Positions 42,588 to 51,202 are shown, counted from the first letter of the stretch. The stretch is 64,000 nucleotides of DNA from Streptomyces venezuelae ATCC 10712 (GCF_008639165.1 NZ_CP029197.1:5336001-5400000); one strand, 5' to 3'. Program-made: numbers and translations. Notes: a model not told the origin generated them from the letters alone.

Positions 42588-43402
42588 GGGCTCGGCTCGA
42601 CGGGGACGGGCGCGGGCACGGGTGCGGGACCGTCGGTGAGCCCGTCCGGCGAGCCCGGTGTGGGCGTCGGGGTCGGGCTCACCAGGCGGGGCGCGGGCAC
42701 GGTCGAGGGCCCGGAGCCCGCGGGCTTCACCCGGACGATCTCGTCCCGGGTGGGCAGCATGCTGTGCTGCTGCTCGTCCCAGGACCAGGCGGTGCGGTAC
42801 TCGTAGCCGGGGATGCCCGCCGAACCGACCCGCATGATCAGGTCCCGGCCGGCCAGCTCCACGCTGATGACCTGGTCGACGGTGGCCATGATGCGGGTGA
42901 GGCCGCCGTTCTCGGCGAGGTAGACCCGCACCCCGACCTGCTGGTCGGGCATCCGGATGCCGACGATCAGCTCGTCCCGGCCGTTGCCGGTGAGGTCGCG
43001 GTAGTACGGCCGCATGACCGGGCAGGCGGCCGGCGCCGTGCCGCAGGCCAGGATCGCCCGGGCGGTCTGCTCGTACAGCCCGTCGGCGCCGGAGTACGTG
43101 CCGGGATGGGCGCGCACCTCGGCGGCCACGACCGCGACGGCGTCGAGGGAGTGGACGTCGTTGTCGGGGACGTCGATCCCGGGCACCCGCTGGGTGTCGG
43201 ACTCCCCGTAGTCGACCGGCGGATTCGTCGCGGGCGGCAGATCGGGCCAGAGGCGCACCGGCCCCACGGCGGTCGGCGTGGGGCCGGCGCTGGCGAGCCC
43301 GCCCTCGCTCCGCCCGCAGCCGACGAGTCCTCCGCCGAGCCCGCCGCCGAGCACGAGGGCACACAGGACACCGGCGGCGACCTTCCGTCCGCGCGGTCTC
43401 AC
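42584..43402 (-). CDS. CseA-like lipoprotein
   Basis: 272 residues from GTG 43402. Lipoprotein signal: VRPRGRKVAAGVLCALVLGG..., lipobox LVGC with lipidated Cys29. The following GRSEGGLASAGPTPTAVGPVRLWPDLPP and the YYRDLTGNGRDELIVGIRMPD domain resemble CseA, the accessory lipoprotein that dampens the sigma-E/CseBC response in Streptomyces. It ends in a Pro/Thr/Ser-rich tail. It is translationally coupled to the kinase, which argues that it modulates that sensor. Assignment is by pattern, not by a search. Confidence 0.75.
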   Translation of the reverse strand: MRPRGRKVAAGVLCALVLGGGLGGGLVGCGRSEGGLASAGPTPTAVGPVRLWPDLPPATNPPVDYGESDTQRVPGIDVPDNDVHSLDAVAVVAAEVRAHPGTYSGADGLYEQTARAILACGTAPAACPVMRPYYRDLTGNGRDELIVGIRMPDQQVGVRVYLAENGGLTRIMATVDQVISVELAGRDLIMRVGSAGIPGYEYRTAWSWDEQQHSMLPTRDEIVRVKPAGSGPSTVPAPRLVSPTPTPTPGSPDGLTDGPAPVPAPVPVEPSP

Positions 43403-43746
43403 TCTGCTCCGGCTCCTTCGGCTCCGTACGGGGGGCGGGCCCGGTGTCCGGGCCCACTCCAGTAGACCTTATTCGGAGAGAAGTCCTTTTTGTCTACTCA
43501 TGAGATTGTCCGGCGGACACCGGGTGACAGGCGGCCGCCGTTTGACCGGCGGGCGGGGCACGCCGGGGGCCGCCGGGCGGCCGCCGGGGCGGGGAGGCCG
43601 ACGGCGCGGGGGCGCGCGCAGGCTTCGAGCGCCGGACGCCGGGCCCTCGGGGCTGAGCGCAGGTTACGCGCGGCGGCGCGCCGCGCCCGGCGCCGGGGCC
43701 ACCTCGGCACCCACGGCCCACACCACCCCCGCGCCGATCACACCCC
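43403..43746. other. Intergenic region upstream of the CseA-like lipoprotein
   Basis: 344 bp without a gene. AGTAGAC (43461-43467) and GTCTACT (43492-43498) form a perfect 7-bp dyad. On the minus strand AGGAC-N16-TCTAC (43487 to 43462) resembles an ECF/sigma-E-type promoter. The rest (43500-43746) is GC-rich and I see nothing in it. Confidence 0.5.
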
Positions 43747-45858
43747 CTAGAACGCCCCCCGCTCCATCCGCGCCAGCGCGGCCCGGCACACGGTCAGGAG
43801 CTTCTCGTCGAGGTGGATGTCATGGCTGCCCGAGGCGCCCTCACGGGCGTTGTGACGGCGCCGGCGGGTCAGCTCCGTGAGGATCACCAGCTGCGCCCCC
43901 GACGCGGCCGGGCCCATCTCCGCCAGGCACTCGGCGATGTCCATGCGCGCGTGCCGGTTCTCCTCCCAGGCCGCGAGCAGCACCGGCAGGGCCGCCGCCG
44001 CGTCCCCGGACACCCGCCACAGGGCCGCGGCGCTGCGGACCCGCACCCACAGGTCCCGGGAGGTGAGCCCCGGCCGGAGGGCGGGCGCCGCCACGGCGGC
44101 GGCCGGACCGATCTCGCCGAGGGCCTGTGCGGCCGCGCACCAGTCGGCACCCGAGGTGCCGGGCCGCAGCCAGCGCTCCAGAGCGGGCAGCACCTCGCCC
44201 CGGTCGCCCTCGGCCGACCACAGGGCGAGCGCCGCCGCCGTGGCGACGGCGGCCGACTCGGCCGCCAGGAGTCTTCTCATGTCCGGTACGGCGGCCTCGG
44301 CGGCCGGGCCGAAGGCCGCGAGGGTCCGCAGAGCGGCCTCCCGCACCCAGTCGCGCCGGTTCGACGGCGCGCCGCGCAGGACCCGCAGGACCTCCGGCAC
44401 GGCCTGGGAGCCCCGTACCGCCCCCAGCGCGAACAGCAGGGGCGCCGCCCGGTCGTGCAGCCGCTCGTCGAGCTCGACCTCGGCGAGCCGGCGCCGCAGC
44501 AGCGGGGCGAGCATCGCCGCGCTCGGCCCCAGGCCGTCCATGGCGTACAGCAGCTCGCGCCGCACCTCGCGCTCCTCCAGGGCCCGGGCGAGCAGCGGCA
44601 CGGCACGGGTGTCGCCCGCACGGGCGAGCGCGAGGAGCGCCCCGTCGCGCCCGGACCGCCCGACGAACCCGGTCTGACCGCTCCCGGCGCCCCGCCCGGC
44701 GCCCTGCCCGGTCGGGGCGAGGCGGGCGGCGAGGGCGTCGGCGGCGGGGGCGCCCAGCTCGAAGAGCCGCTCCAGGAACGAGGTCGCCGCCTCCCGGAGC
44801 CGCGGCTCGGGATCGCTGAGCTGGGCGCCGACCAGCCGGACGACCTCCTCGTACCGCCCGCGCCAGATCCGTATCAACCCGCCGCACAACCAGATCGCGT
44901 CCGAACGCTGCCCCCAGTCGGGGCTGCGCAGCTGCGCCAGGATCAGCGCGATCCGGTCGTCCACCCGGTCGTCGAGTGCGGCGTGCAGCGTACGGAGCAG
45001 CTCCTCCGTCCAGGGGGCCGGACGCCCGGCGGCGTGCTCCTCCAGCAGCTCCCGGACCTGCCCGATGAGCGTCGGCGTGGCCCCCCGCTCGACGGACCCG
45101 GCGGCCGGACCCTGCGCCGCGACCCTGATCTCCTCCAGGAGGCCCGTCACCCACGGCACCACGTCGTCCGGGATGTCGGCGGGCGCGCAGCGCGCCCGCT
45201 GGGCCAGGGCCGCGAGCCGCAGCCCCGGGTCCTGGGCGGCGCGGGCGAGCCAGCCGAGCCAGTCGACGGTCTCGGCGCGCAGCGAGGCGTGCCGCAGGGC
45301 GATCCGGCCGACGGCGGCGACGAGGGCGAGCCGCACCTCGGTGTCCCGCTCGACGGTGAGCCGCTCGCGCAGCAGACAGAGCGCCCGGGCGGGCTCGGGG
45401 TGCAGCGAGGCGAGCGCGCAGGGCGCGGCGAGCCGCACCTCGGGGTCGGGGTCCGCGACCAGCCCGAGGAAGACGTCGGCACCGGCGGCGATGGCGGCCG
45501 CGGCCATCGCATAGTTGGCGGCGGGGATGAACTCCTCGTCGTCCGGGTCGAGTTCGTCCAGCAGTTCCTCGTCGTCGTCGAGCTCGATGCCGCCGATGCT
45601 GGTGAGCAGCTCGACGATGGAGCCGCGGTCCTGGACGGCGGGGTCGGCGACGAGTTCGAGGAGGAAGGGGATGCAGGCCAGCGTGGAGTCGTAGACGTCG
45701 CCCTGGTGGTGGACGGCCCCGTACATGCCGTCGAGGGCGGTCTCCCGCTCCGCGGGATCGGCGGAGGCGAGTCCGCGGAGCAGCTCCGGCACGTCGTCCG
45801 CGGGGCCGTACGCATGCCCCAACGAGGCCCAGTCGACCTCCTCGATCCCCGTCAGCAT
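43747..45858 (-). CDS. HEAT-repeat protein
   Basis: 703 residues from ATG 45858. Nearly the whole chain consists of HEAT/PBS-lyase-type helical repeats, for example LVADPDPEVRLAAPCALASLHP, DTEVRLALVAAVGRIAL, AQLSDPEPRLREAATSFLERLF, DWVREAALRTLAAFGPAAEAAVPDM and LGEIGPAAAVAAPALRPGL. The N-terminal ~130 residues (DWASLGHAYGPADDVPELLRGLASADPAERETALDGMYGAVHHQGDVYDST) form a start domain often seen in this streptomycete family. No catalytic residues are visible; it probably acts as a binding scaffold. The gene lies between the lipoprotein and the ligase. Confidence 0.85.
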   Translation of the reverse strand: MLTGIEEVDWASLGHAYGPADDVPELLRGLASADPAERETALDGMYGAVHHQGDVYDSTLACIPFLLELVADPAVQDRGSIVELLTSIGGIELDDDEELLDELDPDDEEFIPAANYAMAAAAIAAGADVFLGLVADPDPEVRLAAPCALASLHPEPARALCLLRERLTVERDTEVRLALVAAVGRIALRHASLRAETVDWLGWLARAAQDPGLRLAALAQRARCAPADIPDDVVPWVTGLLEEIRVAAQGPAAGSVERGATPTLIGQVRELLEEHAAGRPAPWTEELLRTLHAALDDRVDDRIALILAQLRSPDWGQRSDAIWLCGGLIRIWRGRYEEVVRLVGAQLSDPEPRLREAATSFLERLFELGAPAADALAARLAPTGQGAGRGAGSGQTGFVGRSGRDGALLALARAGDTRAVPLLARALEEREVRRELLYAMDGLGPSAAMLAPLLRRRLAEVELDERLHDRAAPLLFALGAVRGSQAVPEVLRVLRGAPSNRRDWVREAALRTLAAFGPAAEAAVPDMRRLLAAESAAVATAAALALWSAEGDRGEVLPALERWLRPGTSGADWCAAAQALGEIGPAAAVAAPALRPGLTSRDLWVRVRSAAALWRVSGDAAAALPVLLAAWEENRHARMDIAECLAEMGPAASGAQLVILTELTRRRRHNAREGASGSHDIHLDEKLLTVCRAALARMERGAF

Positions 45859-46180
45859 TTGCCAGGCCGCCTTCCCCGTGAGCGCTGTACCAGGCAGCAA
45901 GTGTGCACCACGGGACGGACAGCAAGGCCTTACCGGCGACACCGGCTGCGCACGGACCCCGAGTTGCGGCCTCTTTGCGCCATGTACGGTACGGAGCAGG
46001 GTAGTTGCGCTCAGTACGCGGCGGCGGACGCGGCTCGGCGGGCGGGCGAGGGCGCGGCGGGCCGCCGCTCGGCCGGCGACGCCTCGGCCCGCGACGCTTC
46101 GGCCGGCGAACGGCCGGGGCACGGGGAGTACCGGGGCATGCGGACGACCGGGATCCCCTCCGGGGCCCGGCGCCGACGCC
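45859..46180. other. Intergenic region between the ligase and the HEAT-repeat gene
   Basis: 322 bp. The half nearest the HEAT gene contains possible promoter hexamers on the minus strand (TTGCTG and TACAGC with poor spacing). The other half is made of short GC-rich GCCTCGGCC / GCTTCGGCC-like repeats. I see no gene or clear terminator. Confidence 0.45.
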
Positions 46181-47362
46181 TCACCCCTCCGACCGGACCC
46201 GGATGAAGGTGGCGTAGTCCTGGCGCTGCCGCACCGCCAGCTGCCGCAGCTCGACGGGGAGCGGCGGATCGACCCACCGCACGGGCCCGTGCTCGGGGTC
46301 CTGGACGAGGGGCCCGGCGCGGTCACCCGCCAGGGCGCCGACCTCGCGGGACTGGGCCGGGGTGAGCCGGGGCGCGGTGGGCACCGTACGACCGTCGGCG
46401 AGCCGTACGAGCAGCGACCGGGGCCGGCCGGGCGGGCCGACGACGCCGAGCAGCAGCCCGTCGCTCGTGTCCGTGTGGCGGATCTTCCGCCAGGCCCAGG
46501 TGGAGCCCGCGCGGTAGGTCGAGCTCAGGGTCTTCGCGACGATCCCCTCGACCCCGGCGTCCTGGAGGTCGCGGAACCAGCCGCGCGCGGTCTCCTCGTC
46601 GAGCGTGGCGAGGACCCGCTGGAGCGGCGGCTCGGCCTCGCTCAGGGCCGCGCCGAGCAGCTCCCAGCGGGTACGGAGCGGAAGACCGCGCACGTCACGC
46701 CCGGGTACGGCGAGCAGGTCGAAGGCGATGTACGAGACCGGGACGCCCGCACGGGCCCGGTCGGCGGGCGACCGCAGCAGGTCGGTGAAGCTCAGCCGCC
46801 CGTCCCGGTACGCGCAGAGCTCGCCGTCGAGGACGACGCCGGGCGGCAGCTGGTCCGCCAGGTGCGCGGCGATCCCGGGGAACTCGGGTGCGAGGTCGCG
46901 GCGGGAGCGGGACTGCAGCACGACCTTGCCGTCGTCGAGGACGAAGGCGAGCGCGCGGAAGCCGTCCAGCTTGAGCGAGTACTGGAGTTCCCGGGGCGGC
47001 GCGGCCTGCGGGGGGAGCTCGTCGGCGGCCCGGGGCCGCATGACGCCGACGGGCGGGTGGACGACGAGCCCGCCCCGCCCGGCGGCCGGCCCGCGGCCCG
47101 CCCGGCCGGGGTCACGGGCGGGGCCGGGGCCGTCGGCGGGGTCACCGCTGCCGCCTTCGGGTCCTCGGGCAGAGGCGGCAGGGGCGGCAGAGGCACGGCC
47201 GGGGCCACCGTTCCGGGCGGGCCCGGCGCCGCCACCCCCCTCCGGCCCGCCGGCGCCGGCCGCGCCGGACGGCCCCCAGGAGCCCACCCCGGCGCCCACC
47301 CCGGCGCCCGCCCCGGCGCCCGCCCCGTGGTCCCCCCGGATGCCGTCCGGAGCCCGGCTCAT
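46181..47362 (-). CDS. ligD: ATP-dependent DNA ligase, LigD ligase module
   Basis: 393 residues from ATG 47362. This overlaps the polymerase gene stop (ATGA) and has GGGGAGG 5 nt upstream. After ~105 residues of low-complexity Gly/Ala/Pro/Arg sequence, the adenylation domain has motif I SLKLDGFRAL with nucleophile Lys131, motif IIIa SYIAFDLLA, motif IV DAGVEGIVAKTL and motif V WRKIRHTD. The OB-fold is at the C-terminus. It seals double-strand breaks in Ku-dependent end joining. In many bacteria this domain is fused to the polymerase domain; here they are separate but translationally coupled. An internal ATG at 47041 would remove the low-complexity region. Confidence 0.92.
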   Translation of the reverse strand: MSRAPDGIRGDHGAGAGAGAGVGAGVGSWGPSGAAGAGGPEGGGGAGPARNGGPGRASAAPAASARGPEGGSGDPADGPGPARDPGRAGRGPAAGRGGLVVHPPVGVMRPRAADELPPQAAPPRELQYSLKLDGFRALAFVLDDGKVVLQSRSRRDLAPEFPGIAAHLADQLPPGVVLDGELCAYRDGRLSFTDLLRSPADRARAGVPVSYIAFDLLAVPGRDVRGLPLRTRWELLGAALSEAEPPLQRVLATLDEETARGWFRDLQDAGVEGIVAKTLSSTYRAGSTWAWRKIRHTDTSDGLLLGVVGPPGRPRSLLVRLADGRTVPTAPRLTPAQSREVGALAGDRAGPLVQDPEHGPVRWVDPPLPVELRQLAVRQRQDYATFIRVRSEG

Positions 47363-48243
47363 GGGACCTCCCCGGCGTGCTCGGGCGCGAAAAGGGGCGC
47401 CAGGAGCTCCCCGTACCGCTCCAGACGTGGCGCGATGTCGTCCATGAGGAGGACGAGGGACTCGGGGTCGGCGCAGTCGGCCACCTCGTCCCAGGTGACC
47501 GGCGCCGAGACGGCCGGCCGGGCCCGCGCCCGCAGGGTGTAGGGGGTGGCGGTGGTCTTGGCGGCGGCGTTCTGGCTGTGGTCGACGAAGACCTTCCCGG
47601 GCCGCAGGGCCTTGGCCATCCGATGGGTGACGAGACCCGGCAGCGCGGCCTCCGCCTCGACGGCGAGCCGGCGCGCGTACGCCGAGACGTCGGCGGACGG
47701 CGTCGGGACGACCGCCACCAGCAGGTGCAGCCCCTTCGAGCCGGAGGTCTTGGCGTAGGCCTCGAGACCGTCCGCCGCGAGCCGCTCGCGCAGGTGCAGC
47801 GCGACCCGGCAGCACTCGACGACCGTCGCGGGCGGCCCGGGGTCGAGGTCGAAGACGAGCCGGTCGGCGACGGCGGGGGAGGAGGCCCGCCACTGGGGCG
47901 TGTGGAACTCCACCACCAGGTTGGCCGCCCACATCAGCGAAGGCAGGTCCTCGATCACCACCTGCCGGGCGCGGGGGTCCTCGGAGCGGGGCACGGGGGT
48001 GGTCCTCACCCAGGAGGGTGTGCCGGGCGGAGGATTCTTGGTGAAGAACAGCTGGCCGTCCGGACCGTCCGGATAGCGCAGGAAGGACACCGGACGATCC
48101 CGCAGATGCGGCAGGATCGCGGGGCCGACGGTCGCGTAGTAGTGGAGCACCTCGCCCTTGGTGGTCCCGGTGACCGGGTGGATCACCTTCGCCAGGTTGC
48201 TCAGCGCCAGGCGCCGTCCCTCCACCTCTGTGATCGGCGTCAT
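47359..48243 (-). CDS. ligD: LigD-type polymerase/primase domain protein (NHEJ)
   Basis: 294 residues from ATG 48243. LigD-Pol motifs: LSNLAKVIHPVTGTTKGEVLHYYATVGPAILPHLRDRPVS, ANLVVEFHTPQW, the catalytic DxD in RLVFDLDPGPP, TSGSKGLHLLV and VFVDHSQNAAAKTTATPYTLRARARPAVSAPV. This archaeo-eukaryotic primase-type polymerase fills gaps and adds ribonucleotides at broken ends. It is coupled to the ligase gene and divergent from ku with a 60-bp spacer. Confidence 0.95.
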   Translation of the reverse strand: MTPITEVEGRRLALSNLAKVIHPVTGTTKGEVLHYYATVGPAILPHLRDRPVSFLRYPDGPDGQLFFTKNPPPGTPSWVRTTPVPRSEDPRARQVVIEDLPSLMWAANLVVEFHTPQWRASSPAVADRLVFDLDPGPPATVVECCRVALHLRERLAADGLEAYAKTSGSKGLHLLVAVVPTPSADVSAYARRLAVEAEAALPGLVTHRMAKALRPGKVFVDHSQNAAAKTTATPYTLRARARPAVSAPVTWDEVADCADPESLVLLMDDIAPRLERYGELLAPLFAPEHAGEVP

Positions 48244-48257
48244 ACGATGAGAATCCC

Positions 48258-48276
48258 ACGATTGGCGACAAATCGT
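48258..48276. promoter_or_regulatory. Dyad in the ku/ligD divergent promoter region
   Basis: ACGATT-N7-AATCGT, a perfect 6-bp dyad with a 7-bp spacer, sits in the middle of the 60 bp between the two divergent genes, so one protein bound there could affect both. Confidence 0.4.
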
Positions 48277-48303
48277 CCTTATCCCACCCGGAGGGAATGA
48301 ATC

Positions 48304-49344
48304 GTGCGATCCATCTGGAACGGCGCCATATCCTTCGGGCTGGTGAGCATCCCGATCAAGCTGGTGAACGCCACCGAGAGCCACTCCGTCTCCTTCCGCC
48401 AGATCCACGCCGAGGACGGCGGCCGCATCCGCTACAAGAAGGTGTGCGAGCTCGACGGCGAGGAGGTCTCCCAGGCGGAGATCGGCAAGGCGTACGAGGA
48501 CGCCGACGGCACCATGATCCCGATCACCGAGGAGGATCTGGCCGCGCTGCCGCTCCCCACGGCGAAGACGATCGAGATCGTCGCCTTCGTGCCGGCCGGC
48601 GACATCGACCCGCTCCAGATGGACGCCGCGTACTACCTCTCGGCGAACGGTGTCCCGGCGGCCAAGCCGTACACCCTGCTCCGTGAGGCGCTGAAGCGCA
48701 GCGACAAGGTGGCGGTGGCCAAGTACGCGCTGCGGGGACGGGAACGGCTCGGCATGCTCCGGGTCGTCGACGACGTGATCGCGATGCACGGCCTGCTCTG
48801 GCCGGACGAGATCCGGGCCCCCGAGGGCGTGGCCCCGGAGAACCCGGTGAGCGTGCGGGACGCAGAACTCGACCTGGCGGACGCCCTGATGGCCACGCTC
48901 GGCGAGGTCGACATGAGCACCCTGCACGACGACTACCGCACGGCGGTCGAGGAGATGATCGCGGCGAAGGCGGAGGGCGGCGAGGGGGTCGCGGCCCCGA
49001 GCCCGGAGGAGCCGGGCGGTGGCCAGGTGATCGACCTGATGGCGGCCTTGGAGAACAGCGTCCGGGCGGCGAAGCAGGCACGCGGGGAGGAGCCGGAGGG
49101 CGAGTCGGCGGACGTCACCCCGCTGAAGGGCCGTACGCGCACGCCGAAGTCGACGGACACGAAGAAGTCGACGGCGAAGACGGCGGCGAAGAAGACGGCG
49201 TCCCCGGCACGCAAGTCGACGTCGACGGCGAAGAAGACGACGGCGAAGACCCCGACGAAGTCGACGGCGAAGTCCACCGCGAAGAAGACCCAGACGAAGA
49301 AGACCCAGGCGAAGAAGGCAACCCCCCGCAAACGCACGGCCTGA
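48304..49344 (+). CDS. ku: Ku protein (non-homologous end joining)
   Basis: 346 residues from GTG 48304, with GGAGGG upstream. The conserved start RSIWNGAISFGLVSIPIKLVNATE and the beta-barrel/bridge motifs (VSFRQIHAEDGGRIRYKKVCELDG, AKPYTLLREALKRSDKVAVAKYALRGRERLGMLRV, LDLADALMATL) define bacterial Ku. The homodimer rings DNA ends and recruits LigD. A C-terminal extension of ~70 residues is rich in Lys, Ala, Thr and Ser (KKSTAKTAAKKTA-type repeats), similar to histone H1 tails and expected to bind DNA, as in other extended streptomycete Ku proteins. Confidence 0.96.
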   Translation: MRSIWNGAISFGLVSIPIKLVNATESHSVSFRQIHAEDGGRIRYKKVCELDGEEVSQAEIGKAYEDADGTMIPITEEDLAALPLPTAKTIEIVAFVPAGDIDPLQMDAAYYLSANGVPAAKPYTLLREALKRSDKVAVAKYALRGRERLGMLRVVDDVIAMHGLLWPDEIRAPEGVAPENPVSVRDAELDLADALMATLGEVDMSTLHDDYRTAVEEMIAAKAEGGEGVAAPSPEEPGGGQVIDLMAALENSVRAAKQARGEEPEGESADVTPLKGRTRTPKSTDTKKSTAKTAAKKTASPARKSTSTAKKTTAKTPTKSTAKSTAKKTQTKKTQAKKATPRKRTA

Positions 49345-49367
49345 CCGGCGCCCGGCACATACGACAA

Positions 49368-49403
49368 GACCCCGTCCGCAGCGTTTCCGCTGTCGACGGG
49401 GTC
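49368..49403. terminator. Bidirectional hairpin between ku and tRNA-Arg
   Basis: The outer stem GACCCCGTC (49368-49376) / GACGGGGTC (49395-49403) and inner stem CAGCG-TTTC-CGCTG (49379-49392) form one strong structure. It lies between the convergent ku gene and the tRNA. Confidence 0.8.
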
Positions 49404-49423
49404 TGTGTGGCACTTCTGCGAAG

Positions 49424-49495
49424 TGCCCCCGGCAGGATTCGAACCTGCGCACACGGCTCCGGAGGCCGTTGCTCTATCCCCTGAGCTACGGGGGC
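49424..49495 (-). tRNA. tRNA-Arg (anticodon CCG)
   Basis: The acceptor stem GCCCCCG pairs with CGGGGGC. D-arm TAGCTCAGGGGATAGAGCA, anticodon stem ACGGC/GCCGT with loop CTCCGGA (anticodon CCG), T-arm with GGTTCGAATCC. The discriminator base is A and CCA is not encoded. It reads CGG codons, which are very frequent in this GC-rich genome. Confidence 0.95.
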
Positions 49496-49655
49496 GTCCG
49501 CCGCGTTCGGCGGCGACGGGTAGAACCCTACCAGCTCCGCGGGAGTGGCTGTGAACAGGTATTTCCGGGGTGTCATCAGGGGGGTGGTCCCCCGCACGGG
49601 TCAGAAGTGGGTAAAACCCGGACGCAGCCGTTCGGGGCCGCCTACTCTCGTTCGT

Positions 49656-50150
49656 GTGTCAGGCGTGTCCGGTCGGGTGCTCGTTGTCGACGACAACAAG
49701 GTGATCCGGCAGTTGATCAGGGTCAATCTCGAACTCGAGGGGTTCGAGGTCGTGACCGCGGCCGATGGTGCCGAGTGTCTGGATGTCGTTCATCGGGTTC
49801 GTCCTGATGTCGTCACCCTGGACGTCGTCATGCCCCGACTGGACGGGATCAGGACCGCCGAGCGGCTGCGGGCCGATCCCCGGACCAGTCATCTGCCGGT
49901 CGCGATCATCAGTGCCTGTGGTGAGCACGAGGTGGCCGGCGGGGCCGCCTCCGGTGTCGACGCCTTCCTGGCCAAGCCTTTCGAACCGGCCGAGCTCGTA
50001 CGGGTCGTCCGGCAGCTGATGCACCGTGAGCGGCGCGAGCGGCCGGAGGCGGCGGGGCCCGACGGGGGAGAGGAACCGGCCGCGGTCGACGGCCGCCCCG
50101 ATCCCCGCCGCGATCCCCGCCGTGCCGGAAGTTCCACCACCCCGCGCTGA
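49656..50150 (+). CDS. Single-domain response regulator
   Basis: 164 residues from GTG 49656. The receiver domain has VVDDNKVI, phospho-acceptor in VVTLDVVMPRLDG, IISACG and AKPFEPAELVRVV. No output domain follows, only a ~45-residue Glu/Arg/Pro-rich tail. TACTCT lies about 7-14 bp upstream of the start codon, so a leaderless transcript is likely. No kinase is adjacent; it could serve the orphan kinase about 7 kb upstream, but nothing in the sequence shows this. Confidence 0.85.
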   Translation: MSGVSGRVLVVDDNKVIRQLIRVNLELEGFEVVTAADGAECLDVVHRVRPDVVTLDVVMPRLDGIRTAERLRADPRTSHLPVAIISACGEHEVAGGAASGVDAFLAKPFEPAELVRVVRQLMHRERRERPEAAGPDGGEEPAAVDGRPDPRRDPRRAGSSTTPR

Positions 50151-50227
50151 GGCCGCCCCCGTACCCGGCTGCCCGGATGGCGAAACCGGTTCGCGTAGGG
50201 ACCCCCCTCCTCCCCTAGGCTTGTCCC

Positions 50228-51190
50228 GTGACCCCCGCGGACCTCTCCCTCACCGTGTTGCGCGCCGTGCGCGACGCGGTCGACGACGGCGTGCTGCGGG
50301 TCGACGTCCCGGCGCGCGTCAAGGTCGAGCGGGCCCGGCCCGGCGGGACCGGGGAGTACGCAAGCAGCATCGCCCTCACCCTCGCGCGGCCCTCCGGCCG
50401 CACCGCCCTCGACGTGGCCGGCATCCTGCAGGAGCGGCTCCGTGACGTCCCCGGGCTCCGGGAGGTCGCCGTCACCGGCCCCGGGTTCCTGAACTTCGTC
50501 CTCGGCCGCGACTCCGGCGCCGAACTCGTCCACGCCATCCGCGAGGCCGGGACCTCCTACGGGAGCGGGACCGCCCTCGCCGGGACCGTCGTCCGCCTCG
50601 CCGAGGTGACGGAGTCGCGCGCCCTGCTCGTCGGCCGGACCGTCCTGCGGCTGCTCCGGTCCCAGGGCGCCGACGCCGCGTTCGGCGGCGACGAGCGGAT
50701 CCACGTGCGTCCCGGGGCGTACCGGGACGAGACCTTCGGTGCCGATGCCGCGCGGTGGTCCCTGCTCCGGGCCGCCCCGGGCGACCGGCCCCTCGACCCG
50801 GCGCCCCTGCTCGTCCAGCACGAGCGCAACTCCCTCTTCCGCGTCCGGTACGCCCACTCCCGCGCCCGGCGGCTGCTCGTCAACGCGGCGCAGCTCGGCT
50901 TCGGGCCCGCGTACGAGACCCCCGTCCCCGTACCCGGACTGCTCGGCGTCCTCGGCGACCACCCCGTCGTCCTGCTCGCCGCCGCCCGCCACCGCGCCCC
51001 CGACCGGGTCGCCCGGCACCTGGAAGCCGTAGCCGACGCGCTGCTCGCGTTCCAGCACACGGTCCTGCCGCTCGGCGACGAGAAACCCTCGGCCGCCCAC
51101 CGTTCCCGGCTCGCGCTCGCCGAAGCCGCCGGGACGGTGCTCGCCGGTGGCCTCTCCGTGCTCGGCATCAGCGCACCCGATCGGATCTGA
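50228..51190 (+). CDS. nrtL: ArgS-related anticodon-binding protein NrtL
   Basis: 320 residues from GTG 50228. The N-terminal ~100 residues resemble the additional N-terminal domain of arginyl-tRNA synthetase (SIALTLARPSGRTALDVAGILQERLRDVPGLREVAVTGPGFLNFVL). The C-terminal ~110 residues resemble the DALR anticodon-binding domain (NSLFRVRYAHSRARRLLVNAAQLGF ... HRSRLALAEAAGTVLAGGLSVLGISAPDRI). The Rossmann catalytic core with HIGH/KMSKS is absent, so it cannot charge tRNA. It lies 12 bp before lysA, the usual place in actinobacteria. TAGGCT (50215-50220) just ahead of the GTG suggests leaderless expression. Confidence 0.85.
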   Translation: MTPADLSLTVLRAVRDAVDDGVLRVDVPARVKVERARPGGTGEYASSIALTLARPSGRTALDVAGILQERLRDVPGLREVAVTGPGFLNFVLGRDSGAELVHAIREAGTSYGSGTALAGTVVRLAEVTESRALLVGRTVLRLLRSQGADAAFGGDERIHVRPGAYRDETFGADAARWSLLRAAPGDRPLDPAPLLVQHERNSLFRVRYAHSRARRLLVNAAQLGFGPAYETPVPVPGLLGVLGDHPVVLLAAARHRAPDRVARHLEAVADALLAFQHTVLPLGDEKPSAAHRSRLALAEAAGTVLAGGLSVLGISAPDRI

Positions 51191-51202
51191 AAGAGCCCCG
51201 TC

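Noticed and set aside
43500..43746. Small ORFs in the lipoprotein/HEAT spacer
   Set aside because: All are Arg/Gly/Pro/Ala-rich frames without ribosome sites or recognisable motifs.
49424..49495. tRNA-Arg as an integrated-element attachment site
   Set aside because: No integrase, excisionase or duplicated tRNA 3' end is visible in the window, and the flanks are core genes.
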